Origin: Corynebacterium accolens
GTDB lineage: Bacteria; Actinomycetota; Actinomycetes; Mycobacteriales; Mycobacteriaceae
NCBI RefSeq assembly: GCF_030515985.1
Contig: NZ_CP100376.1
Location: 1,268,120-1,273,627, forward strand
Direction of reading: 5' to 3'
Length of the DNA stretch: 5,508 nt
Positions 1-4,930 of this stretch are shown one piece after another. Under the pieces are notes generated by a model. It had not been told where the DNA came from. It worked only from the letters and a program-made list of their open reading frames with translations, and did not search any database. Each line of letters begins with the position of its first letter. Positions within the stretch are counted from its first letter, which is position 1. A program made the position numbers and the translations under genes.

Positions 1-96
1 CCCGCCGATGACAGCTGCCATACCCAAGTCGCTACCAAGTTGGATCACGCGGGGTTCTGGCGCTTGGTTACTGACGCGTTAAAGAACCTGGCCTAA
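1..96 (+). CDS. C-terminal end of a nucleoside hydrolase-like protein (partial)
   Basis: Frame 1 is open from the left edge to a TAA at 94-96, giving 31 residues that end in DHAGFWRLVTDALKNLA. The pattern of a short 'VATxLD' strand followed by 'GFWxLVxDAL' and a few residues to the stop is what I recall from the C-termini of IunH-family inosine/uridine nucleoside hydrolases, which cleave the N-glycosidic bond of ribonucleosides in the cytoplasm for salvage. The active-site region lies outside the window, so the assignment rests on this tail alone. The frame could also belong to another protein with a similar terminal helix. It converges on the DUF262 gene across a 91-bp gap. Confidence 0.5.
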   Translation, partial: PADDSCHTQVATKLDHAGFWRLVTDALKNLA

Positions 97-108
97 AAGT
101 GAGCCATT

Positions 109-166
109 AGCCCTGTTACAGCCGCTGTATTGCTAATTGCAGGGCATATCACGGCTGTTTGGGGCT
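109..166. terminator. Imperfect hairpin between convergent genes, possible bidirectional terminator
   Basis: AGCCC (109-113) pairs with GGGCT (162-166), and ACAGCCG (118-124) pairs perfectly with CGGCTGT (152-158), separated by a small internal loop. The terminal loop is 27 nt. It lies between the stop of the plus-strand gene at 96 and the stop of the minus-strand gene at 188, where a shared terminator is expected. Neither side has a clean U-run. The minus strand has a short CTTTTA about 10 nt past the stem, so termination efficiency is doubtful. Confidence 0.4.
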
Positions 167-187
167 CTGTAAAAGTCCTCATGGGTT

Positions 188-2617
188 TTATGAAAACTCG
201 CTCAATCGGTGAATTAGCTCAGCGATTGAGCCGTTAATTATTTCTTGGTGGAGATAACTTCCACCAAGCATTTGAGACACTTTGATGTGCTGAGTGAGTA
301 CAGCTAGGACTTGGTCGTCGCTCATTTCAGGGATCGCGGTGGACGAAATGAATTCCGCGAGCTCTTTACCGCCAAATAATGCTTGGGGGTCTGTGACACT
401 AAAGTATTCAAAGTCCTTAATGAACTCACTGCGAAGTGACTCGGTACTCTGGGGCGTACCCTTTAGCTCTTGTGCTTCAACCAGTTGATCATAGAACTTA
501 GTGAGCTCTGCATACTTGCCTGAAGTGTCGCTGCTATCTTGGTCTCCTGTGTCATCTGTCCGACCTGTTTTGGATACAGGGAAGGTGAATACAAGATCTT
601 CTGGATCTAAGTCGAGATATTCGAAAAGGCTTCGAAGGAACCAGATTTTGGCAGAAGTGTTGTTGCCAACCTGAACATAAAGGCCTTCCTCAATCTTTCG
701 GAAAGACCCAGTTTTTTCGGTGGTAGGCTTTTTAGACCGAAGGAATTTCGAAGATTCTGCGAAAGAAAGAATTTCAGTCCGGTGCTCGTGAAGTAAATAC
801 TTCAGTACTGCTTCGACCATGTCAGCCCACGATTTAGTGGTCTTTCTAAAGTCGCCGAATTCAAATCCGCTAATTTTTCGACCACTGAATTCTTCGCTTT
901 CACCCATCGGCTCCTTTGGGAGTACTGCCTCTGGCGGTGCGAAGTTGGTTGACTTAGTTTCCCAGAAATCTAATGCTTTATCGGTAAGGACCTCGTTTCT
1001 CTTTTCAATCTGGGGTAAGGACCAGCGATCGGATTCCCGCAGGAGCTCATTGAGGCGATACGGCGAGCTGTCGAAGCCGTTCTCCATGGTTTTCTTGATG
1101 GTAAATGGAGAATTCGAGTAGGAAGAGTTGTAGCCGGTGACCGTGAGATTGCCAATTCGGTTTAACCATGACTCGTGAATTTCTTCGGCCCTGTCACCGA
1201 GCTCCTGGCGCCAAGCATCAGTAAGGGTCTGGGGCATGATGTGCTCGATGGAAATCCTATTTTCAGCAAGCGCCTTGGAGACATCGCGAATATCCTTTGA
1301 ATCACCGTTTTCCAGGCAATTGAAAAGGTACTGCCGCCAGTATGCCCGAATGTTGTAGAAGTCTTTGGTGGCAAAGGCTTCCTTGAACTCAGCATCGGTG
1401 GGGAAACGACCGCTGCCTGAACGCCTGTTGATCTGATAGATGACGATTGGGGCGAATGGGGTGCCGTCTGAGTGAAGCTTACTGACCTCCGCGTACATAG
1501 TCGCGAAGATTTTATTGAGTGAGTTGGTAGCGATGCCGGTGACAAATCGGCGGACGATATAGGACTCGATGGTGAGCAACACTTCGAGGAAGTCCTCAGG
1601 CGTCGTCTTGGATTCGTGGACATCGCGAAGAAGCGGCATAAGGAATGGTAGAACCACAGCGCCCATAAATTCGTTCATGCGCTTTAGCTGCGTGTCTATT
1701 TCAGGATAACCGGTATCGGATTCGCGTATTTCACGGAAATACTTGGAATAGGCGTATAAATCATCCAAGAGCTCTGGCATATTCGTCTTGCGCTTGGAAG
1801 CGAAAGATTTGAATGCCTCATAAACGTCTTGTTCGCGTGGGGTCTTGGTGGTGTACGTAGTGAGATACCAGCGAATGAAAGAGTCGGTCTGAAAGTTGCA
1901 GTTGTCTTCAATCGGATTCCAGCGTTCGTTATATAACCTTTCCTGTTGCGTAGAGTCCAAGCCCATGAGGACAAAGTTGCGAATTTTGTCAGCTTCTTTA
2001 AGTTCCAAACCGGTGGAGTTTAAGCTTTCGAAGATGCGCTGGGGCTCGTCGTATTCCTCCAAATCCAAGTGCATTACTTCGAGGCGGCAGATCGCTTTCC
2101 AAACCTGGTCAGCGTCTAAAGGGGTAGAACGCAGCTTTTCTCGGAAGAAACGGTAGTTAGACGTTACATTCGATGAGTTGATGAATTCACTTTCAGGACC
2201 AAATAGTTTCTGATAAGCATTGTCATCGTCTTTTACAGGCTTAAGCTTGAAACGCGGGTTCTCCTTGTTGTGGCCGATTCGCAGGTAGTCAGAAATAATT
2301 TTCTCAGCAAGCGAGGGATCTTCACTCTGGATTTCGCCATCTCGGAGGGCATGAGCGAAAGCAAGCATGAGGATGCTGACGGTGGTAAGCCTCTGTTGGC
2401 CATCGATGACAATCCAATTCCAGGAATCTTGGTTCTTCCCGACTACCGCGCCGAAGAAGTGTTTCTTTCGGTCGCTAAGGATTATTTCCTCGAGATCGTC
2501 AAAAAGCCGGGCACATTGTTTGTGCTGCCAGTCGTAATTGCGCTGGTATACGGGGATGAGGAGACGGCGATTATTGCCATCATAAAGCGTATAGATTTCG
2601 CGGATGCTGCCGCGCAT
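188..2617 (-). CDS. DUF262-DUF1524 protein, single-chain GmrSD-like type IV restriction nuclease
   Basis: The 809-residue product joins an N-terminal DUF262 (GmrS/ParB-like NTPase) domain to a DUF1524 (GmrD, HNH-like nuclease) domain. DUF262 hallmarks are IPVYQRNYDW at 21-30, HFFG at 53-56, DGQQRLTT at 72-79, and FESLNSTGLELKEADKIRN at 196-214. The nuclease hallmarks are IEHIMPQ at 457-463 (catalytic-type His459), RIGNLTVTGYN at 487-497, and a following Asn502/Lys508-509. Family members (GmrSD, SspE, BrxU) use NTP binding to control cleavage of modified phage DNA; that role here is inferred. Residues about 585-680 form a second globular region with GLYVQVGNN at 645-653. An acidic/Ser linker (681-700) leads to a final helical segment of about 110 residues that I cannot assign. 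The ATG start is firm: an in-frame TAA lies at 2642-2644, no other start falls between, and GAAAGG sits 6 nt upstream. Sampled AT content is higher than in gntKP, suggesting transfer. No modification partner is visible. Confidence 0.93.
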   Translation of the reverse strand: MRGSIREIYTLYDGNNRRLLIPVYQRNYDWQHKQCARLFDDLEEIILSDRKKHFFGAVVGKNQDSWNWIVIDGQQRLTTVSILMLAFAHALRDGEIQSEDPSLAEKIISDYLRIGHNKENPRFKLKPVKDDDNAYQKLFGPESEFINSSNVTSNYRFFREKLRSTPLDADQVWKAICRLEVMHLDLEEYDEPQRIFESLNSTGLELKEADKIRNFVLMGLDSTQQERLYNERWNPIEDNCNFQTDSFIRWYLTTYTTKTPREQDVYEAFKSFASKRKTNMPELLDDLYAYSKYFREIRESDTGYPEIDTQLKRMNEFMGAVVLPFLMPLLRDVHESKTTPEDFLEVLLTIESYIVRRFVTGIATNSLNKIFATMYAEVSKLHSDGTPFAPIVIYQINRRSGSGRFPTDAEFKEAFATKDFYNIRAYWRQYLFNCLENGDSKDIRDVSKALAENRISIEHIMPQTLTDAWRQELGDRAEEIHESWLNRIGNLTVTGYNSSYSNSPFTIKKTMENGFDSSPYRLNELLRESDRWSLPQIEKRNEVLTDKALDFWETKSTNFAPPEAVLPKEPMGESEEFSGRKISGFEFGDFRKTTKSWADMVEAVLKYLLHEHRTEILSFAESSKFLRSKKPTTEKTGSFRKIEEGLYVQVGNNTSAKIWFLRSLFEYLDLDPEDLVFTFPVSKTGRTDDTGDQDSSDTSGKYAELTKFYDQLVEAQELKGTPQSTESLRSEFIKDFEYFSVTDPQALFGGKELAEFISSTAIPEMSDDQVLAVLTQHIKVSQMLGGSYLHQEIINGSIAELIHRLSEFS
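244..268. repeat. 9-bp perfect inverted repeat in the 3' end of the DUF262 gene
   Basis: CTTGGTGGA (244-252) and TCCACCAAG (260-268) are perfect complements around a 7-nt loop. The repeat lies within the coding sequence, about 53 bp before its stop. On the plus strand it is followed by CATTTGAGACACTTTG, a weakly T-rich stretch, so it might stop read-through from the gene ending at 96. It could also be a chance product of the codons for the peptide LGGSYLHQ. Confidence 0.45.
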
Positions 2618-2623
2618 GGGAGA

Positions 2624-2629
2624 CCTTTC
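2624..2629 (-). promoter_or_regulatory. Ribosome binding site of the DUF262-DUF1524 gene
   Basis: On the minus strand GAAAGG ends 6 nt before the ATG at 2617. With the in-frame stop just upstream at 2642-2644, it fixes the start of this gene. Confidence 0.65.
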
Positions 2630-2638
2630 GCGAGAAGG

Positions 2639-2669
2639 AAATTAGGAGGACAAGGCTATATTAGGTCAA
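2639..2669 (-). promoter_or_regulatory. Candidate promoter of the DUF262-DUF1524 gene
   Basis: The minus strand reads TTGACC (2669-2664), then 19 nt, then TAATTT (2644-2639). A second -10-like hexamer, TAATAT, directly follows TTGACC at 2663-2658 and fits the loose TANNNT -10 of corynebacteria. Either would give a short leader. The two arrangements are alternatives, and neither has ideal spacing with a good -35. Confidence 0.35.
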
Positions 2670-2704
2670 GTCCGGTGGAGTGGTGTATCTGTCCTTTCTG
2701 AATC

Positions 2705-2720
2705 TGTGAATCGGGTGACA
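2705..2720. promoter_or_regulatory. Candidate GlxR (CRP-family) binding site
   Basis: TGTGA at 2705-2709, a 6-nt spacer, and TGACA at 2716-2720 give a 16-bp site that matches the corynebacterial GlxR pattern TGTGA-N6-TCACA with one half-site mismatch; the centre is CG instead of TA. In Corynebacterium glutamicum, gntK and gntP are known to be under GlxR-linked catabolite control, which supports the reading. The site lies about 105 bp upstream of the gntK -10 candidate and just upstream of the divergent DUF262 promoter candidate, so it could affect either gene. Confidence 0.4.
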
Positions 2721-2757
2721 GTGTTGGGGTCCGGCTCAGGGTTGATGTCGGTTCATT

Positions 2758-2774
2758 AGGAGGCTGCTCCTCCT
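2758..2774. repeat. Small GC-rich hairpin AGGAGG/CCTCCT
   Basis: AGGAGG (2758-2763) pairs with CCTCCT (2769-2774) across a 5-nt loop. It lies in the divergent intergenic region, 4 nt before the ATTTGC palindrome. It has no U-run, so it is not an obvious intrinsic terminator. Its role is unknown. Confidence 0.35.
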
Positions 2775-2778
2775 CGAG

Positions 2779-2794
2779 ATTTGCATCCGCAAAT
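2779..2794. promoter_or_regulatory. Candidate operator palindrome ATTTGC-N4-GCAAAT
   Basis: A perfect 6-bp inverted repeat with a 4-nt spacer (ATTTGCATCCGCAAAT) lies about 30 bp upstream of the gntK -10 candidate and 69 bp upstream of the gntK start. The size and symmetry suit a dimeric repressor. The GntR-type regulators that control gluconate genes in corynebacteria are plausible partners, but I do not recall their exact site well enough to claim a match. The word TTTGCA also occurs on the minus strand in the gntP leader (4785-4790). Confidence 0.4.
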
Positions 2795-2825
2795 TCACAG
2801 TTCGGGGCTGGTAACTCGATGCGGA

Positions 2826-2831
2826 TAAAAT
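2826..2831 (+). promoter_or_regulatory. Candidate -10 element of the gntK promoter
   Basis: TAAAAT (within GATAAAAT) fits the corynebacterial TANNNT -10 and would place the transcript start roughly 25 nt before the ATG at 2864. The -35 region is poor: TTCGGG at 2801-2806 is 19 nt upstream. This is compatible with a promoter that depends on an activator, or is simply weak. Confidence 0.35.
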
Positions 2832-2852
2832 GAATGGGAATAACCCCAACCC

Positions 2853-2858
2853 AAGGAG
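2853..2858 (+). promoter_or_regulatory. Ribosome binding site that fixes the gntK start
   Basis: AAGGAG ends 5 nt before the ATG at 2864, an ideal position. The alternative in-frame ATG at 2834 has no Shine-Dalgarno sequence and would lie only 3 nt past the candidate -10. The 2864 start is therefore preferred. Confidence 0.85.
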
Positions 2859-2863
2859 CCACC

Positions 2864-3373
2864 ATGAACCAGAACAAATTCCGTCATGTCGTCGTCATGG
2901 GAGTCTCTGGCTCTGGCAAGACAACGGTGGGGGAGGCCCTGTCGCCGCTGGTTGGGCTAGAGTACCGCGACGGCGATGATATGCATCCGCAGGCGAATAT
3001 CGACAAGATGGCCGCTGGGGCGCCGCTGAATGATGAGGACCGCGAGCCGTGGCTGAGGCAGATCGGTCAGTGGCTAGCGGAAAGACCAGAAGGCGCGATG
3101 GTGGGGTGTAGCGCGCTGAAGCGAAAATACCGGGACCTGATTCGGGAGTACTGCCCTGGCGTGGCGTTTGTGCATGTACACGGTGACTTTGATGTGTTGT
3201 ATGAGCGGATGCAACACCGGCCGGGACACTTCATGCCAGCGTCGTTGTTGCAATCGCAATTCGATACCTTGGAGCCACTGGAAGAAGATGAAACTGGCCG
3301 CGTCTTCGATGTGACGCGGCCAGTAGAAGAGATTGCTAAAGACGCTACTGCCTGGATAAAGGCTGGCTCCTAA
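2864..3373 (+). CDS. gntK: Gluconokinase (GntK)
   Basis: This cytoplasmic enzyme phosphorylates D-gluconate with ATP to 6-phosphogluconate, which enters the pentose phosphate pathway. The 169-residue product has the usual length of the small P-loop gluconokinase family. Walker A is GVSGSGKT at 13-20. Family blocks follow: DGDDMHPQANIDKMAAG at 36-52, PLNDEDREPWL at 54-64, CSALKRKYRD at 82-91, and RPGHFMPASLLQSQFDTLEP at 119-138. The start at 2864 is chosen over 2834 because AAGGAG precedes it by 5 nt and the peptide then begins just before the first beta strand. The gene faces gntP, and its TAA overlaps the gntP stop within CTAA at 3370-3373. Its last 80 bp contain a perfect 12-bp inverted repeat. 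Regulation probably involves GlxR and a gluconate repressor. Confidence 0.96.
   Translation: MNQNKFRHVVVMGVSGSGKTTVGEALSPLVGLEYRDGDDMHPQANIDKMAAGAPLNDEDREPWLRQIGQWLAERPEGAMVGCSALKRKYRDLIREYCPGVAFVHVHGDFDVLYERMQHRPGHFMPASLLQSQFDTLEPLEEDETGRVFDVTRPVEEIAKDATAWIKAGS
3281..3324 (-). terminator. Probable gntP terminator embedded in the gntK coding sequence
   Basis: ACTGGCCGCGTC (3293-3304) and GACGCGGCCAGT (3313-3324) form a perfect, GC-rich 12-bp stem with an 8-nt loop. On the minus strand the stem is followed directly by TTCATCTTCTTC (3292-3281), a T-rich tract. It starts 45 nt past the gntP stop, as expected for an intrinsic terminator of gntP. On the plus strand no T-tract follows, so gntK transcription should pass. 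The tract is not a pure U-run, so efficiency is uncertain. Confidence 0.6.
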
Positions 3374-4764
3374 AAGACTGCAGCCGCACCGTAGAGGACG
3401 AGCACGAGTGCGAAGCCGATGACGGAGATGAGCATCTGATTAACGGTCCACGTCTTCAGAGTTGTCATCGTGTCCATGCCCATCAGGCGGCCTACGAGCC
3501 AGAAGCCGGAATCGTTGACGTGGGAGCCGAAGACCGAACCGGCGGCTGTGGCCACAACGATGAGTGCGAGTTGGAGCTCGTTGAAACCGCCAGCTTCCAC
3601 GGCGGGGACCATGAGGGCAGCGGCCGTGGTGAGGGCTACGGTGGCTGAACCTTGTGCCAAACGGAGGGCTACGGCGATGAGATAGCAGGCCAGGATGACA
3701 GGGATGCCGAGGCCGGAGAGGGAATCGGCAAGCGCATCGCCAATGCCGGAAGTGCGGAGCACGCCGCCGAACATGCCGCCCGCGCCGGTGATGAGCACGA
3801 CGGAACAGATAGGGCCAAGCGAGGAGTCAACGAGCTTTTCCAGCGCCGTCTTTTCCACGCCGCGGCGCAGACCGAGGACTACCAGTGCGATAAGCACCGT
3901 AATCAGCAATGCGATTGGAGTTTGGCCGAGCATGACGAAGAACCTGACCCACGTGGCATCGGCGTCGATGGTGCCGTAGGAAGCTAGGGCGTTGAGCCCG
4001 GTATTGAAGAAAATGAGCACCATCGGGATGAGCAAAATGGAAATTACTGTGGTGGCGGAGGCAGGTTTTAAGGGTTGTTCTTCTTCATTAACGATGGGCC
4101 CGGCGATGGCGTCAGTGACCTTGAAAGGGAACTTCTTTCCAGCAAAAAGGCCGAAGCGGTAGCCGGAGATATACCAGGTAGGCAGAGCCAGTAACAGGCC
4201 GACGAGCAGCACCAAGCCGAGGTCGGCGCCGTAGAATTCACTGGCGGCGACAGGACCGGGGTGCGGTGGCATGTAGACATGCATGACAGAGAATGCGCCG
4301 GCGGCCGGCAGGCCAAAGGCAAGGACCGGGCCATTCAAGCGGCGGGCGACGGCAAAGATAACCGGAAGCATCACGATAAGCCCAGCATCGAAGAAGATTG
4401 GAAAGCCCATAATCAGCGAGGCGATGCCGAGTGCAAGGGGTGCTTTATTTTCGCCGAAGCGGCGAACCATGGCGTCGGCAAGCGACTGGGCACCGCCGGA
4501 AGCCTCCACGAGCCGGCCGATCATGGCGCCGAGGCCCACCAGAAGCGCCACCGAGCCAAGGGTGGAGCTGAAACTTTCCGTCATCGTAGGGACGATGCCT
4601 TCCAGTGGTATGCCAGATGCAAGTGCTGTCAGCGCGGAGACCACCAGCAGAGTGAGAAAAGCGTGGAGCTTGAAATATATGACCAGTACCAAAATCACAG
4701 CGACCGCAGCGACCGCAATCCCCAGCAGCGGACCAGTGGACAATGTGGGTTCCCACGTCTCCAT
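3370..4764 (-). CDS. gntP: Gluconate permease, GntP family
   Basis: This 464-residue inner-membrane protein should import gluconate by proton symport and supply the kinase encoded opposite it. It has a dozen or so hydrophobic segments, for example about 13-31, 33-50, 69-87, 109-140, 147-163, 183-200, 238-254, 282-299, 316-336, 353-370, 373-391, 397-414 and 443-464. Conserved GntP blocks are GFPIFFDAGLIVMLPVIF at 120-137, MPPHPGPVAASEFYGADLG at 165-183, RLAQGSATVALTTA at 368-381, and GSVFGSHVNDSGFW at 409-422. Length is normal for the family, about 450. The ATG at 4764 is supported by AAGGAG 8 nt upstream. It has its own leader with an extended palindrome, and a terminator separates it from the protease gene upstream. 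A related substrate such as another sugar acid is possible, but pairing with gntK favours gluconate. Confidence 0.95.
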   Translation of the reverse strand: METWEPTLSTGPLLGIAVAAVAVILVLVIYFKLHAFLTLLVVSALTALASGIPLEGIVPTMTESFSSTLGSVALLVGLGAMIGRLVEASGGAQSLADAMVRRFGENKAPLALGIASLIMGFPIFFDAGLIVMLPVIFAVARRLNGPVLAFGLPAAGAFSVMHVYMPPHPGPVAASEFYGADLGLVLLVGLLLALPTWYISGYRFGLFAGKKFPFKVTDAIAGPIVNEEEQPLKPASATTVISILLIPMVLIFFNTGLNALASYGTIDADATWVRFFVMLGQTPIALLITVLIALVVLGLRRGVEKTALEKLVDSSLGPICSVVLITGAGGMFGGVLRTSGIGDALADSLSGLGIPVILACYLIAVALRLAQGSATVALTTAAALMVPAVEAGGFNELQLALIVVATAAGSVFGSHVNDSGFWLVGRLMGMDTMTTLKTWTVNQMLISVIGFALVLVLYGAAAVF

Positions 4765-4772
4765 AGAAAAGG

Positions 4773-4778
4773 CTCCTT
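4773..4778 (-). promoter_or_regulatory. Ribosome binding site of gntP
   Basis: AAGGAG on the minus strand (within AAAAGGAGCC) ends 8 nt before the ATG at 4764, and it is the only good Shine-Dalgarno sequence near the N-terminus of this frame. Confidence 0.8.
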
Positions 4779-4800
4779 TTCTTGTGCAAACCTTTGAATA

Positions 4801-4838
4801 TGGGCAACGTTAGCAGTAGCTCTGCTAGCCGATGCCCA
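4801..4838. promoter_or_regulatory. Extended imperfect palindrome in the gntP leader, operator or leader hairpin
   Basis: TGGGCA (4801-4806) mirrors TGCCCA (4833-4838), and TAGCAG (4811-4816) mirrors CTGCTA (4822-4827), with a CG shared between the two blocks and a 5-nt centre. The left arm has 16 bases and the right arm 17, with one mismatch and one single-base offset. It lies 37-74 bp upstream of the gntP ATG, past the terminator of the preceding gene, so it falls in or next to the gntP promoter. It has no adjacent U-run, which argues against a terminator. I could not find a convincing -35/-10 pair here. Confidence 0.5.
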
Positions 4839-4880
4839 CATTCACCAACGCGGCTTATCTACCGCCCCGAAACTGGGCAT

Positions 4881-4917
4881 ATAAAAATCCCCTGATTCTC
4901 GTTGAGAACCAAGGGGG
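4881..4917 (-). terminator. Intrinsic terminator of the metalloprotease gene
   Basis: On the minus strand CCCCTTGGTTCTC, a short AAC loop, and GAGAATCAGGGG form about a 12-bp stem with one bulge and one G-U pair. It is followed at once by ATTTTTAT (4888-4881). It begins 14 nt after the TAA of the protease gene, the classic layout of a rho-independent terminator, and it separates that gene from gntP. Confidence 0.88.
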
Positions 4918-4930
4918 AGCAGAGGCGAGC

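Noticed and set aside
185..197. GTTTT-ATG-AAAAC inverted repeat at the DUF262 stop codon
   Set aside because: A 5-bp AT-rich stem is too weak to act as a terminator and is likely chance.
2270..2701. A 143-residue plus-strand frame antisense to the start of the DUF262 gene
   Set aside because: It lies opposite a gene with clear family motifs in the other strand, has no ribosome binding site, and its composition reads as an antisense shadow.
2723..2850. GTTGGGGT (2723-2730) and ACCCCAAC (2843-2850) as a long-range inverted repeat upstream of gntK
   Set aside because: Eight bases over a 112-nt gap is weak, and the left copy lies upstream of the likely transcript start, so RNA pairing is unlikely.
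2834..2863. Upstream in-frame ATG for gntK that would add 10 residues
   Set aside because: It has no Shine-Dalgarno sequence and lies only 3 nt past the candidate -10; the ATG at 2864 has AAGGAG at ideal spacing.
4261..4813. Two long plus-strand frames (about 176-178 residues) antisense to gntP
   Set aside because: They mirror the GC-rich gntP coding sequence, are rich in Arg/Ala/Pro or His/Arg without domain-like patterns, and lack start signals. gntP has unmistakable conserved blocks.
4831..4846. Possible GlxR site upstream of gntP (GATGC-N6-TCACC)
   Set aside because: Only one half-site resembles TCACA; the other matches at two of five positions, too weak to call.
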